Positions 34,315 to 43,513 are shown, numbered from the stretch's first letter. The stretch: 64,000 bases of DNA from Streptomyces sp. LHD-70 (GCF_031157275.1 NZ_JAVIFW010000002.1:310001-374000); one strand, 5' to 3'. Numbers and translations are program-made. Notes: generated by a model not told the origin, from the sequence alone.

Positions 34315-37300
34315 GTGTCGCCACAGTCCCCCAGTAACTCGAGCACCACGACCGACCAAGAGGGGCAGGGCAAGAACCCTGCCGCCGCGTTCGGTCCCAA
34401 CGAGTGGCTCGTCGACGAGATCTACCAGCAGTACCTCCAGGACCCGAACTCGGTTGACCGAGCCTGGTGGGACTTCTTCGCCGACTACAAGCCGGGGGGC
34501 GCCACCGCCACCCCGGCCCAGCCGACGCAGGCTCCCGCCACCGGTACCGCAGCCGCGGGGGCTGCGGGGACCCCCACCAAGCCGAGCGCTCCCGCAGGCG
34601 TATCGACGCAGACCCCGGCCCCGGCCAAGCCCGCGGCCGACGCCCCCGCTCCGGCGAAGCCCGCGGCCCAGGCCGCGCCCGCCGCGAAGCCGGCCGCCGC
34701 CCCGGCGAAGCCCGCCGCCGCGAAGGCCGAGCCGGCCAAGGAGGCCCCCGCGGGCCCCGAGCTGGTCACGCTGCGCGGCCCCGCCGCCGCGGTCGCGAAG
34801 AACATGAACGCCTCCATCGAGGTCCCCACGGCCACGTCCGTGCGCGCGGTCCCGGTGAAGCTGCTCTTCGACAACCGCATCGTCATCAACAACCACCTGA
34901 AGCGCGCCCGGGGCGGGAAGATCTCCTTCACCCACCTCATCGGGTACGCGATGGTGCAGGCCATCAAGGCCATGCCGTCGATGAACTACTCCTTCGCGGA
35001 GAAGGACGGCAAGCCGACCCTGGTCAAGCCGGAGCACATCAACTTCGGCCTCGCCATCGACCTGGTCAAGCCCAACGGCGACCGCCAGCTCGTGGTCGCG
35101 GGCATCAAGAAGGCCGAGACCCTGAACTTCTTCGAGTTCTGGCAGGCCTACGAGGACATCGTCCGCCGCGCGCGCAACGGCAAGCTCGGCATGGACGACT
35201 TCGCCGGCGTCACGGTCTCGCTGACCAACCCCGGCGGCCTCGGCACCGTCCACTCCGTGCCGCGTCTGATGCCCGGCCAGTCGGTCATCATGGGCGTCGG
35301 CTCCATGGACTACCCGGCGGAGTTCCAGGGCACCTCCCAGGACACCCTGAACAAGCTCGGCATCTCGAAGGTCATGACGCTCACGTCGACCTACGACCAC
35401 CGGGTCATCCAGGGCGCCGCCTCCGGCGAGTTCCTGCGCATCGTCGCCAACTTCCTCCTCGGCGAGGAAGGTTTCTACGACGACATCTTCAAGTCGCTGC
35501 GCATCCCCTACGAGCCGGTCCGCTGGCTCAAGGACATCGACGCGTCGCACGACGACGACGTCACGAAGGCCGCCCGCGTCTTCGAGCTGATCCACTCCTA
35601 CCGGGTCCGCGGCCACGTCATGGCCGACACCGACCCGCTGGAGTACCGCCAGCGCAAGCACCCCGACCTGGACATCACCGAGCACGGCCTCACCCTGTGG
35701 GACCTGGAGCGGGAGTTCGCGGTCGGTGGCTTCGCCGGTCAGTCGATGATGAAGCTCCGCGACATCCTCGGCGTGCTGCGTGAGTCGTACTGCCGCACCA
35801 CCGGCGTCGAGTTCATGCACATCCAGGACCCGAAGCAGCGCAAGTGGCTGCAGGACCGCATCGAGCGCCCGCGCAACAAGCCGGAGCGCGAGGAGCAGCT
35901 GCGCATCCTGCGCCGCCTGAACGCCGCCGAGGCGTTCGAGACGTTCCTGCAGACCAAGTACGTCGGCCAGAAGCGGTTCTCCCTGGAGGGCGGCGAGTCC
36001 GTCATCCCGCTGCTCGACGCGGTCATCGACTCGGCCGCCGAGTCGCGCCTGGACGAGGTCGTCATCGGCATGGCCCACCGCGGCCGCCTGAACGTCCTCG
36101 CCAACATCGTCGGCAAGTCGTACGCGCAGATCTTCCGCGAGTTCGAGGGCAACCTCGACCCGAAGTCGATGCACGGCTCCGGTGACGTGAAGTACCACCT
36201 GGGCGCCGAGGGCACCTTCACCGGTCTCGACGGCGAGCAGATCAAGGTCTCGCTCGCGGCGAACCCCTCGCACCTGGAGGCGGTCGACCCGGTCCTGGAG
36301 GGCATCGCCCGCGCCAAGCAGGACATCATCAACAAGGGCGGCACGGACTTCACGGTCCTGCCGGTCGCGATCCACGGCGACGCGGCCTTCGCGGGCCAGG
36401 GCGTCGTGGCCGAGACCCTCAACATGTCGCAGCTGCGCGGCTACCGCACCGGCGGCACCGTGCACGTCGTCATCAACAACCAGGTCGGCTTCACGGCGGC
36501 GCCCGAGTCCTCGCGCTCCTCCATGTACTCGACCGACGTGGCCCGGATGATCGAGGCCCCGATCTTCCACGTCAACGGCGACGACCCCGAGGCCGTCGTC
36601 CGCGTCGCGCGCCTGGCCTTCGAGTTCCGGCAGGCGTTCAACAAGGACGTGGTCATCGACCTCATCTGCTACCGCCGCCGCGGCCACAACGAGTCGGACA
36701 ACCCGGCGTTCACGCAGCCGCTGATGTACGACCTGATCGACAAGAAGCGCTCGGTGCGCAAGCTCTACACCGAGTCCCTCATCGGTCGCGGCGACATCAC
36801 CCTCGAAGAGGCCGAGCAGGCGCTGCAGGACTACCAGGGCCAGCTGGAGAAGGTCTTCACCGAGGTCCGCGAGGCCACCCAGCAGTCCGCTCCGGGCGAA
36901 GTCCCGGGCGCCGAGGCCGAGTTCCCGGTCGCGGTCAAGACGGCCGTCTCGCAGGAGGTCGTCAAGCGGATCGCCGAGTCCCAGGTCAACATCCCCGACC
37001 GCGTCACCGTGCACCCGCGTCTGCTGCCGCAGCTGCAGCGCCGCGCGGCCATGGTCGAGGACGACACCATCGACTGGGGCATGGGCGAGACCCTGGCCAT
37101 CGGCTCGCTGCTCCTGGAGGGCACCCCGGTCCGCCTCGCGGGCCAGGACTCCCGCCGCGGCACCTTCGGCCAGCGCCACGCGGTCCTCATCGACCGGGAG
37201 ACGGGCGACGACTTCACGCCGCTGCTCTACCTCTCCGAGGACCAGGCGCGCTACAACGTCTACGACTCCCTCCTCTCCGAGTACGCGGCGATGGGCTTCG

Positions 37301-38118
37301 AGTACGGCTACTCGCTGGCCCGTCCCGAGGCGCTCGTGATGTGGGAGGCGCAGTTCGGTGACTTCGTCAACGGTGCGCAGACGGTGGTGGACGAGTTCAT
37401 CTCGTCCGCGGAGCAGAAGTGGGGCCAGCACTCCGGTGTGACCCTGCTCCTCCCCCACGGCTACGAGGGCCAGGGCCCGGACCACTCGTCCGCCCGCCCG
37501 GAGCGGTTCCTGCAGCTGTGCGCGCAGAACAACATGACGGTCGCCATGCCGACGCTCCCGTCGAACTACTTCCACCTCCTGCGCTGGCAGGTGCACAACC
37601 CGCACCACAAGCCGCTGATCGTCTTCACCCCGAAGTCGATGCTGCGTCTGAAGGCCGCGGCGTCCAAGGCGGAGGAGTTCACCACGGGCGGCTTCCGCCC
37701 CGTCATCGGCGACGCCTCGGCCGACCCGGCCGCGGTCCGCAAGGTCGTCTTCTGCGCGGGCAAGGTCTACTACGACCTGGAGGCCGAGCGGCAGAAGCGC
37801 GGTGCCACGGACACGGCGATCATCCGCATCGAGCGTCTGTACCCGCTGCCGGGTGCCGAGCTCCAGGAGGAGATCGCCAAGTTCCCGAACGCCGAGAAGT
37901 ACCTGTGGGTGCAGGAGGAGCCGGCGAACCAGGGTGCCTGGCCGTTCATCGCGCTCAACCTGATCGACCACCTGGACCTGGCCGTCGGCGCCGACGTCCC
38001 GCACGGTGAGCGCCTGCGCCGCATCTCGCGCCCGCACGGCTCCTCCCCGGCGGTCGGCTCGGCCAAGCGCCACCAGGCGGAGCAGGAGGCGCTGGTGTCG
38101 GAGGTCTTCGACGCGTAA
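34315..38118 (+). CDS. kgd: E2-E1 fused 2-oxoglutarate dehydrogenase / decarboxylase (Kgd/OdhA/SucA type)
   Basis: Encodes 1267 residues; the GTG at 34315 (MSPQSPSN) fits known starts. Order: E1 N-terminal helix ([20 protein letters not shown]), an Ala/Pro/Lys linker of about 80 residues, an E2 acyltransferase-like domain (about 150-390, with [12 protein letters not shown], where the usual DG of DHRxxDG is QG), then the E1 thiamine diphosphate enzyme ([17 protein letters not shown] and so on). In actinobacteria this single protein supplies the E1 and succinyl-transfer activity of the TCA cycle complex, with a lipoyl E2 from elsewhere. It acts in the cytosol. A strong terminator follows. Confidence 0.95.
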   Translation: MSPQSPSNSSTTTDQEGQGKNPAAAFGPNEWLVDEIYQQYLQDPNSVDRAWWDFFADYKPGGATATPAQPTQAPATGTAAAGAAGTPTKPSAPAGVSTQTPAPAKPAADAPAPAKPAAQAAPAAKPAAAPAKPAAAKAEPAKEAPAGPELVTLRGPAAAVAKNMNASIEVPTATSVRAVPVKLLFDNRIVINNHLKRARGGKISFTHLIGYAMVQAIKAMPSMNYSFAEKDGKPTLVKPEHINFGLAIDLVKPNGDRQLVVAGIKKAETLNFFEFWQAYEDIVRRARNGKLGMDDFAGVTVSLTNPGGLGTVHSVPRLMPGQSVIMGVGSMDYPAEFQGTSQDTLNKLGISKVMTLTSTYDHRVIQGAASGEFLRIVANFLLGEEGFYDDIFKSLRIPYEPVRWLKDIDASHDDDVTKAARVFELIHSYRVRGHVMADTDPLEYRQRKHPDLDITEHGLTLWDLEREFAVGGFAGQSMMKLRDILGVLRESYCRTTGVEFMHIQDPKQRKWLQDRIERPRNKPEREEQLRILRRLNAAEAFETFLQTKYVGQKRFSLEGGESVIPLLDAVIDSAAESRLDEVVIGMAHRGRLNVLANIVGKSYAQIFREFEGNLDPKSMHGSGDVKYHLGAEGTFTGLDGEQIKVSLAANPSHLEAVDPVLEGIARAKQDIINKGGTDFTVLPVAIHGDAAFAGQGVVAETLNMSQLRGYRTGGTVHVVINNQVGFTAAPESSRSSMYSTDVARMIEAPIFHVNGDDPEAVVRVARLAFEFRQAFNKDVVIDLICYRRRGHNESDNPAFTQPLMYDLIDKKRSVRKLYTESLIGRGDITLEEAEQALQDYQGQLEKVFTEVREATQQSAPGEVPGAEAEFPVAVKTAVSQEVVKRIAESQVNIPDRVTVHPRLLPQLQRRAAMVEDDTIDWGMGETLAIGSLLLEGTPVRLAGQDSRRGTFGQRHAVLIDRETGDDFTPLLYLSEDQARYNVYDSLLSEYAAMGFEYGYSLARPEALVMWEAQFGDFVNGAQTVVDEFISSAEQKWGQHSGVTLLLPHGYEGQGPDHSSARPERFLQLCAQNNMTVAMPTLPSNYFHLLRWQVHNPHHKPLIVFTPKSMLRLKAAASKAEEFTTGGFRPVIGDASADPAAVRKVVFCAGKVYYDLEAERQKRGATDTAIIRIERLYPLPGAELQEEIAKFPNAEKYLWVQEEPANQGAWPFIALNLIDHLDLAVGADVPHGERLRRISRPHGSSPAVGSAKRHQAEQEALVSEVFDA

Positions 38119-38148
38119 CGCTGCGCTCTGCTTGAGCGGTACGTGATT

Positions 38149-38182
38149 CGGGCCGCACCCCCTGGGTTGGGGGTGCGGCCCG
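38149..38182. terminator. Terminator after the 2-oxoglutarate dehydrogenase gene
   Basis: CGGGCCGCACCCCC (38149-38162), loop TGGGTT, GGGGGTGCGGCCCG (38169-38182): a perfect 14-bp stem. It lies 31 bp after the stop. Confidence 0.85.
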
Positions 38183-38201
38183 ATTGCCGTTCGTCTGCCG
38201 C

Positions 38202-38230
38202 GCCGTCGTGGCTGGTCGCGCAGTTCCCCG
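38202..38230. repeat. Second dispersed repeat family, copy 2 (inverted)
   Basis: GCCGTCGTGGCTGGTCGCGC then AGTTCCCCG. The reverse complement matches 30207-30236 with one substitution in 29 bases. It lies between the terminator and the DUF6104-like gene. Confidence 0.75.
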
Positions 38231-38268
38231 GCGGTAACCCCGGTCCGCAGCACCCATATCCTGGGCAC

Positions 38269-38451
38269 ATGTACTTCACCGACCGTGGCATCGAGGAACT
38301 GGAGAAGCGGCGCGGCGAGGAGGAAGTCACCTTCGAGTGGCTCGCCGAGCAGCTGCGGACGTTCGTCGACCTGAACCCGGACTTCGAGGTGCCGGTCGAG
38401 CGCCTCGCCACCTGGCTGGCCCGCCTGGACGACGAGGACGAGGACGAGTAG
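38269..38451 (+). CDS. Small acidic DUF6104-like protein
   Basis: Encodes 60 residues: MYFTDRGIEELEKRRGEEEV at the start and LARLDDEDEDE at the end. It resembles the short actinobacterial DUF6104 proteins downstream of sucA. TATCCT is 6 bases before the ATG, so the message is probably leaderless. The protein is acidic (many Glu/Asp), with a FEWLAEQLRTFVDLNPDFEVP helix pair. Function unknown; it is likely to be conserved. Confidence 0.75.
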   Translation: MYFTDRGIEELEKRRGEEEVTFEWLAEQLRTFVDLNPDFEVPVERLATWLARLDDEDEDE

Positions 38452-38485
38452 GGCCAGTAAGGCGACCAGGGCGAGCAGTGCCCGG

Positions 38486-39292
38486 TCAGTCGAGTGGGCG
38501 CCGGAGTTCCCGTACGAGACCGAGCGCACCGTGGACGAGGAGCACCGCACCAACCGCCGTCAAGGCCGCGCTGTGGCGCCGTAGACCCCAGAGCGTGAGC
38601 GGGAGGCCCGCCGCGAGGTGGGCCGCGGCCAGGGCGCGGGCCGTCAGGCTGCCGCCCTCGGGGGCGGGTTCGGCGCGTACGGTTTCGCGTCGGCCGGGCC
38701 ACTCCACCGCCTCGGCGTCCGGGAGCGCGCGGGCCGCCGCGCTCAGGGACGCCGCGCTCGCGCCCGGGGTGAGGCCCCTGGGCGCGGTGAGTCCGGCGCG
38801 GGTGAGGATCGCGAGCAGTACGCGCAGCCGGTCGTCGGCGTCGGCCGCCGGGTCGGCCCGGGTGAGCGGTTCGAGGGACTGCACGTCGAGGACGGGGTCG
38901 AGGCCGAGCCGGGCGGCGAAGGTCCGCATCGCCTCGTCCTCACCGACGGGGGTGCCGTCGGCCAGCCATACGTAGCCGACGCCGCGGCGGAAGCCCGAGG
39001 CGAGGAGGTAGCCGCTGCGGTCCGGGTCCCACCAGAGCGCGAGCACCGGCCAGGGTGCGCCGACGGCGAGGGCGGTCGCCCAGCCCGCGAGGACGCGGTC
39101 GACGGGCTCACCCGCCCGGGTCCACGGCGTGCCGTCGGGGACGAGGACGCTCCACTCCGGTCCGGCCGGCGCGAGGTGGACGCGTTCGCGCAGGAGACCG
39201 GCGACGGGGCGGACGTCAGCGGGTGCGGCGCGGCAGAACAGCAGCGCACCGGCGGAAGCAACGTCGGAATCGGGTTCGCGCGGGGTCGGCAC
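38486..39292 (-). CDS. Conserved hypothetical protein with C-terminal membrane helices
   Basis: Encodes 268 residues from a GTG at 39292; TAGCGT is 6 bases before it (leaderless type). The first 170 residues are soluble and mixed (WSVLVPDGTPW, VLALWWDPDRSGYLLASGF, YVWLADGTPVG). The last 50 form two hydrophobic helices (ALAAAHLAAGLPLTLWGL and AALTAVGAVLLVHGALGLV). It is not a family I can name. It converges on the DUF6104 gene and is divergent from DUF4097. Confidence 0.55.
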   Translation of the reverse strand: MPTPREPDSDVASAGALLFCRAAPADVRPVAGLLRERVHLAPAGPEWSVLVPDGTPWTRAGEPVDRVLAGWATALAVGAPWPVLALWWDPDRSGYLLASGFRRGVGYVWLADGTPVGEDEAMRTFAARLGLDPVLDVQSLEPLTRADPAADADDRLRVLLAILTRAGLTAPRGLTPGASAASLSAAARALPDAEAVEWPGRRETVRAEPAPEGGSLTARALAAAHLAAGLPLTLWGLRRHSAALTAVGAVLLVHGALGLVRELRRPLD

Positions 39293-39379
39293 AGATCCAC
39301 GCTAGGGCAATGTGGCCGCCTTGGCCCTGGTGTGCCAACCAGAGCCCTGGTGCGCCAACCAGATGGGAGCCCGGCCCCC

Positions 39380-39430
39380 TTGACGTCACCCGTCCGCGAT
39401 ATATCGTGTTGTACGAGAGAACGCGATATG
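39380..39430 (+). promoter_or_regulatory. Promoter with ATATCG operators for the DUF4097/PadR operon
   Basis: TTGACG (39380-39385) and TATCGT (39402-39407) are 16 bp apart. The perfect palindrome CGATATATCG (39397-39406) covers the -10, and a further CGATAT half-site lies at 39424-39429. Such AT-rich palindromes around the -10 are common for autoregulated PadR-family repressors, whose gene is the second of this operon. Confidence 0.55.
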
Positions 39431-39463
39431 GCGCGTCAGGCGCACCGGCCGAGGGAGGCAACC

Positions 39464-40465
39464 ATGGCGGAGTCCAGCTGGGAGATCGCCGAGCCGCGGA
39501 AGTTCAGCTTCGACGAACCGGTGAGCTCGGTGCGCGTCCGCATCGCGCGCGGCGCGGTGAACGTGGTCGGTACGGAGGAGAGCGCGGCCCGCCTGGAGGT
39601 CTCCGAGATCGACGGACCGCCGCTGCGGGTGACCCGGGAGGGCACGACACTCACCGTCGCGTACGACGACCTGCCCTGGAAGGGCTTCCTCAAGTGGCTG
39701 GACCGCAAGGCCTGGCGGCGGCACGCCGTGGTCTCGCTCGTGGTGCCGTCGGGCACGGACGTCGAGGTCGGCACGGTCGGCGCGACCGCCATGGTCTCCG
39801 GCGTCGAGGGCCGCACCGCCGTCCGGGGCGTCCACGGCGAGACCACGCTGGCCGGACTGTCAGGCGATGTGCACGCGGAGACGGTGAGCGGCACCGTCGA
39901 AGTGCAGGGCGTGACGGGCGACTTGAAGTTCAGCTCGGTCTCCGGGGACCTGACCGTCGTCGCGGCGGGCGCGTCCGTACGGGCGGAGTCCGTCAGCGGC
40001 GACATGATCGTGGACCTGGACGGCTCGGACCGCGCCCCCGACGTACGGCTGTCGAGCGTCTCCGGCGAGATCGCGATCCGGCTCCCGCACCCGGCGGACG
40101 CGGTCGTGGAGGCGGACACGACGAGTGGCACGGTCTCCAACGCGTTCGAGGACCTGCGGGTCGGCGGCGGGTGGGGCACGAAGAAGATCACCGGCCGCCT
40201 CGGTGCCGGCACGGGCACGCTCAAGGCCACCACGGTCTCCGGCGCCATCGCCCTGCTGCGCCGCCCGCAGCCGGACGCGTACGAGACGCACGAGACGTAC
40301 GAGACGCACGAGGCGCGCGAGCCACACGAGACACACGAGACACACGGCGAGGGCCCCACCCCCGACGCATCGGCCCCACAAGCGGACGGGAACAATCCTC
40401 CTACGGACACGCCCCCGGCGGACACCCCGCCCGCCGGTGACAGCACGACCGGGAAGGTGCTCTGA
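39464..40465 (+). CDS. DUF4097 beta-helix protein with His-rich C-terminal tail
   Basis: Encodes 333 residues with a strong site (GAGGGAGG). Residues 25-275 are DUF4097/adhesin-type parallel beta repeats: VSGVEGRTAVRGVHGETTLA, GLSGDVHAETVSGTVEVQGV, FSSVSGDLTVVAAGASVRAE and further rungs of about 20 residues. The last 60 residues are a disordered tail with ETHETYETHE, HETHETHGE and Pro/Thr/Asp repeats. No signal peptide is present, so it is cytoplasmic. The family is often encoded next to PadR or anti-sigma-like regulators; here the PadR gene follows 1 bp later. Confidence 0.85.
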   Translation: MAESSWEIAEPRKFSFDEPVSSVRVRIARGAVNVVGTEESAARLEVSEIDGPPLRVTREGTTLTVAYDDLPWKGFLKWLDRKAWRRHAVVSLVVPSGTDVEVGTVGATAMVSGVEGRTAVRGVHGETTLAGLSGDVHAETVSGTVEVQGVTGDLKFSSVSGDLTVVAAGASVRAESVSGDMIVDLDGSDRAPDVRLSSVSGEIAIRLPHPADAVVEADTTSGTVSNAFEDLRVGGGWGTKKITGRLGAGTGTLKATTVSGAIALLRRPQPDAYETHETYETHEAREPHETHETHGEGPTPDASAPQADGNNPPTDTPPADTPPAGDSTTGKVL

Positions 40466-40466
40466 C

Positions 40467-41441
40467 ATGCCCCCCGTCTTCGCCCACGGCCGCCTGCGCC
40501 TCTACCTCCTGGGACTCCTCGACGAGGCGCCGCGCCACGGCTACGAGGTGATCCGGCTCCTGGAGGAGCGCTTCCAGGGCCTGTACGCGCCCTCGGCGGG
40601 CACCGTCTACCCGCGCCTGGCCAAGCTGGAGGCCGAGGGCCTGGTCACGCACACCACCGAGGGCGGCCGCAAGGTCTACTCGATCACCGACGCGGGCCGG
40701 GCCGAACTGGCCGACCGCAGCGGCGAGTTGGCCGACCTGGAGCTGGAGATCCGCGCGTCGGTCGCCGAGCTCGCCGCCGAGATCCGGGACGACGTCCGCG
40801 GTGCCGCCGGTGACCTGCGGCGCGAGATGCGGGCGGCGGCGAGCGAGACCCGGCGCGGCACGGCGTCCGGCGGGGCGGGCGGCAAGGCCGACGACGGGGA
40901 GGGCTCGTTCGGCGACAGCGAGGCCTGGCGGGCCGCGAAGGAGGAGCTGCGTCGGGCCAGGCAGGAGTGGAAGGAGCAGGCCCGCCGCGCCAAGGACGAG
41001 TCGCGCCGCGCCCGCGATGAGGCCCAGCGCGCCCGCCGCCAGGCCAAGGAGGCCGAGGACGAGGCGCGCGACGAGGTCCAGCGGATCGCGAAGCGCGTAC
41101 AGGACCAGGTGCAGGACCACTTCGCGCGCGGGGACTGGCCCACGGGGCTGCGGGAGGGCCTGGCCGAGATCACCAAGGAGTTCGGGCGCTTCGGCAAGCA
41201 GGGCGCTGCCGCGGGCTCTGCCACGCCAGCGGAACCCGCCGAACCGGCGTGGGTACGCGAGGAATCCACCGGCGATCCGGCCCGCGACCTGGACCGTCTC
41301 CTGGACCGCTTCCGCGACGACATCCGGGACGCTGCCCGCGACAACGGCGTGACGGAGTCCCAACTCCGCGACGCCCGCCGCCACTTGTCCGCCGCGGCGG
41401 CACATATCGGGGCGGTGCTGCGGGGGGCGGACGGGGGCTGA
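40467..41441 (+). CDS. PadR family regulator with long charged coiled coil
   Basis: Encodes 324 residues from the ATG at 40467, one base after the DUF4097 stop. The winged helix (about 10-80) reads LRLYLLGLLDEAPRHGYEVI and AGTVYPRLAKLEAEGLVTHT, classical for PadR. Instead of the usual short helix there is an extended region (about 85-270) of Arg/Glu/Ala/Lys heptads (KEELRRARQEWKEQARRAKD), then a C-terminal helix bundle (RLLDRFRDDIRDAARDNGV). The extension may mediate oligomerisation. It probably represses its own operon through the ATATCG palindromes. Confidence 0.9.
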   Translation: MPPVFAHGRLRLYLLGLLDEAPRHGYEVIRLLEERFQGLYAPSAGTVYPRLAKLEAEGLVTHTTEGGRKVYSITDAGRAELADRSGELADLELEIRASVAELAAEIRDDVRGAAGDLRREMRAAASETRRGTASGGAGGKADDGEGSFGDSEAWRAAKEELRRARQEWKEQARRAKDESRRARDEAQRARRQAKEAEDEARDEVQRIAKRVQDQVQDHFARGDWPTGLREGLAEITKEFGRFGKQGAAAGSATPAEPAEPAWVREESTGDPARDLDRLLDRFRDDIRDAARDNGVTESQLRDARRHLSAAAAHIGAVLRGADGG

Positions 41442-41483
41442 GGCACCCCGGGGAACCCCCAGGGGGCTCCGCCCCCGGCCCCG

Positions 41484-41534
41484 CTCCTCAATCGCCGGAG
41501 GGGCTCAATTTGAGCCCCTCCGGCGATTGAGGAG
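41484..41534. terminator. 25-bp perfect inverted repeat, convergent terminator (dispersed family copy 4)
   Basis: CTCCTCAATCGCCGGAGGGG then CTCAA, a central T, and the exact reverse complement. It is 42 bp after the padR stop and 44 bp before the clp-N stop, so it acts on both. The adjacent AGGCCCGTCCGGCAGGACTT (41534 onward) is shared with copies at 9342 and 30104. Confidence 0.9.
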
Positions 41535-41578
41535 GCCCGTCCGGCAGGACTTTCGGGAAGGGGTGGGTAGGGGAAGAA

Positions 41579-42124
41579 TCAACCGCCCCCCAACACCCGC
41601 ACCACCGCATCGTAAGAACCCCCGTACGCCCCCAGCACATCCCGCACAACCCCCGGCCGGACGGCCAGGGCCAGCAGCAGGTGCTCGTCGCCGATGGTCC
41701 GGTCCCCGCGACCGATCGCGACCCGCAGCGACTGCTCCAGAACCCCCTTGGACTCCCGGTCGAACGGACGGTGCCCGGTGAAGCGGCGACGCTTCGTGCG
41801 CGTACGCCCCAACGCCCCCTCCCCATGGGCCTCTTCGACGCGCGAGACGATCGCGCCGACATCGATGCCGAGCCCGGCAAGGGCCGCCTCGTCCGCCTCG
41901 GACACTCCCCCGCGTCGTCGCGCCTCGGCGAGCGCGGCGACGACCGCGGAACGCCGCTCGACGACGCCGAGCTCGGCCAGCGCGTACGCCGCCTTCGTAC
42001 CCTCGGCGTCGAGGAGGGCAAGGAGCAGGTGCTCCGCGGTGACCGTGGGGGCGTCGGCCCGTTCGGCGTGGCCGACCGCGCCCTCCACGACGTCCCTCGC
42101 CCCTTGCGTGAACCGCTCGAACAT
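41579..42124 (-). CDS. Clp N-domain protein (ClpC-like N-terminal repeats only)
   Basis: Encodes 181 residues from the ATG at 42124. MFERFTQGARDVVEGAVGHAER with HLLLALLDAEGTKAAYAL and later DESKGVLEQSLRVA-like and DEHLLLALAVRPGVVRDVL are the two Clp_N repeats (about 5-60 and 105-165). There is no AAA+ domain. Such proteins may bind substrates or adaptors of ClpC, or modulate it. Its start overlaps the HTH gene stop (TGATG), so both are co-translated. Confidence 0.88.
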   Translation of the reverse strand: MFERFTQGARDVVEGAVGHAERADAPTVTAEHLLLALLDAEGTKAAYALAELGVVERRSAVVAALAEARRRGGVSEADEAALAGLGIDVGAIVSRVEEAHGEGALGRTRTKRRRFTGHRPFDRESKGVLEQSLRVAIGRGDRTIGDEHLLLALAVRPGVVRDVLGAYGGSYDAVVRVLGGG

Positions 42125-42333
42125 CACTGCCTCCCGTACTTCTTGTGCACGGCCTGCCTGCTGACGCCCAGCTCGGCGGCGATCTCCTGCCACGACCAGC
42201 CCTGGTTCCGGGCGCTGCGCACCTGGACGGACTCGAGCTGTTCGAGCAGCCGCCGCAGTGCGGCGACCGCCCGCAGCCCGATGCGCGGGTCACGATCTCC
42301 GGCTCGCTCGGCGAGATCCGTTGCCTCGGTCAT
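42124..42333 (-). CDS. Small HTH regulator in operon with the Clp-N protein
   Basis: Encodes 69 residues. A helical leader (LRAVAALRRLLEQLESVQV) is followed by NQGWSWQEIAAELGVSRQAVHKKYGRQ, a compact helix-turn-helix with the recognition helix at SRQAVHKK. The small size and the AELGVSRQAVHKKY form are shared by proteins next to Clp-N genes in many streptomycetes. TAAGTT is 6 bases upstream of its ATG (leaderless), and two strong palindromes cover the promoter, so autoregulation is likely. Its stop overlaps the start of the Clp-N gene. Confidence 0.85.
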   Translation of the reverse strand: MTEATDLAERAGDRDPRIGLRAVAALRRLLEQLESVQVRSARNQGWSWQEIAAELGVSRQAVHKKYGRQ

Positions 42334-42335
42334 GA

Positions 42336-42381
42336 CGTCAACTTACGTTGACACACCTCGACCTGTCAACCTCGATTGACA
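42336..42381 (-). promoter_or_regulatory. Two TGTCAA-N6-TTGACA operators over the HTH/clp-N promoter
   Basis: Sites CGTCAA-CTTACG-TTGACA (42336-42353) and TGTCAA-CCTCGA-TTGACA (42364-42381) have centres 28 bp apart. On the minus strand TTGACA (42369-42364, in site 2) is a -35 and TAAGTT (42345-42340, in site 1) a -10 with 18 bp between. Each operator thus covers one promoter element. The product of the first gene is the obvious candidate to bind. Confidence 0.7.
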
Positions 42382-42420
42382 CATCCACGTACATCCACGT
42401 ACCAGCACGTACGTGCACAT
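42381..42420. repeat. Four degenerate 10-bp direct repeats
   Basis: ACATCCACGT, ACATCCACGT, ACCAGCACGT, ACGTGCACAT follow one another, one per helical turn, directly next to operator 2 of the HTH gene. They may extend protein binding upstream of the promoter or be simple slippage products. Confidence 0.5.
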
Positions 42421-42428
42421 ACGAGAAA

Positions 42429-42468
42429 GGCCCGGTCGGCGCGCACGCACGCGCGCGCCGACCGGGCC
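42429..42468. terminator. Terminator after the oxidoreductase gene
   Basis: GGCCCGGTCGGCGCGC (42429-42444), 8-nt loop, GCGCGCCGACCGGGCC (42453-42468): a perfect 16-bp stem, 11 bp beyond the stop of the minus-strand oxidoreductase gene. Confidence 0.9.
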
Positions 42469-42478
42469 CCGGGAAGGC

Positions 42479-43441
42479 TCAGACCGTCAGCACGATCTTG
42501 CCGAACTGCCCGCCCTCCGCCAGCCGCTCGAAGCCCTCGCGGGCCCGGTCCAGGGGAAGCTCCTCGTCGATGACCGGCCGGATGCCGGTGTTGGCGCAGA
42601 ACGCGAGCAGGTCCTCCAGCTCGTCCTTGGAGCCCATCGTGGAGCCGACGACCTTCAGCTCCAGGAAGAAGATCCGGGTCAGCTCGGCGTGCGAGGGCCG
42701 GTCGCCGCTGGTCGCGCCGGAGATCACCAGCGTGCCGCCGGGCTTCAGGGACTTCACGGAGTGCGACCAGGTGGCCGCGCCGACCGTCTCGATCACCGCG
42801 TCCACGCGCTGCGGCAGCCGGGCGCCCGACTCCACGGCCTCCACTGCACCGAGCTCCAGCGCCCGCTTGCGCTTGGCCTCGTCGCGGCTGGTGGCGAAGA
42901 CCTTCAGGCCCGCCGCCTTGCCGAGGACGATCGCGGCCGTCGCGACACCGCCGCCCGCGCCCTGCACGAGCACCGAGTCCCCGGGCCGCACCCCGGCGTT
43001 GGTGAACAGCATGCGGTACGCGGTCAGCCAGGCCGTCGGCAGACAGGCGGCCTCGGCGAAGCTGAGCTCCTTGGGCTTCGGCAGGACGTTCCAGGTCGGT
43101 ACGGAGACCTGCTCGGCGAACGTGCCCTGGTAGCGCTCGGTCAGGATCGAGCGGGGCTCGTCCGGGCCGACGCCGTGCCCGGACTGGCCGATGACGGAGT
43201 GCAGCACGACCTCGTTGCCCTCGGCGTCGACCCCGGCGGCGTCACAGCCGAGGATCATCGGAAGCTTGTCCTCCCCGAGGCCGACGCCCCGCAGGGACCA
43301 GAGGTCGTGGTGGTTGAGGGAGGCGGCCCTGACGTTGACGGTCGTCCAGCCGGGGCGCTCCCCGGGGGCAGGACGCTCCCCCAACTCAAGGCCACTGAGC
43401 GGCTGGTCACGGTCGATACGGGCGGCGTATGCAGCGAACAT
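42479..43441 (-). CDS. Zinc-free alcohol dehydrogenase / quinone oxidoreductase family (MDR)
   Basis: Encodes 320 residues from the ATG at 43441; TAGCCT is 7 bases upstream. The GroES-like N-terminal domain includes ASLNHHDLWSLRGVGLGEDKLPMILGCDAAG, and GDSVLVQGAGGGVATAAIVLGKAAGLKVF is the NAD(P)H-binding motif. Catalytic-zinc ligands are only partly conserved (NHHD, GCDAAG), and the structural zinc cysteines are absent, so it is closer to the zinc-independent MDR reductases. It probably reduces an alpha,beta-unsaturated carbonyl or quinone. A strong terminator follows. Confidence 0.88.
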   Translation of the reverse strand: MFAAYAARIDRDQPLSGLELGERPAPGERPGWTTVNVRAASLNHHDLWSLRGVGLGEDKLPMILGCDAAGVDAEGNEVVLHSVIGQSGHGVGPDEPRSILTERYQGTFAEQVSVPTWNVLPKPKELSFAEAACLPTAWLTAYRMLFTNAGVRPGDSVLVQGAGGGVATAAIVLGKAAGLKVFATSRDEAKRKRALELGAVEAVESGARLPQRVDAVIETVGAATWSHSVKSLKPGGTLVISGATSGDRPSHAELTRIFFLELKVVGSTMGSKDELEDLLAFCANTGIRPVIDEELPLDRAREGFERLAEGGQFGKIVLTV

Positions 43442-43513
43442 GGCGCTGAGGCTATTGCGGGTACGGGTGCCACGGAACCGTAGCCGGATGTGACACCCCG
43501 CACCCGCGACCGA

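Noticed and set aside
34210..38553. Very long open frame on the minus strand opposite the 2-oxoglutarate dehydrogenase gene (1447 codons)
   Set aside because: It is an antisense shadow: high third-position GC leaves opposite frames free of stops, and its sequence is full of Leu/Arg/Asp/Val repeats without any family motif. The plus-strand gene is unambiguous.
43362..43395. CTCCCC...GGGGG sequence at the start of the oxidoreductase gene as another copy of the palindromic element
   Set aside because: The arms only partly match, the loop differs and the encoded residues (ERPAPGERPGW) fit the domain. Too weak to claim an insertion.
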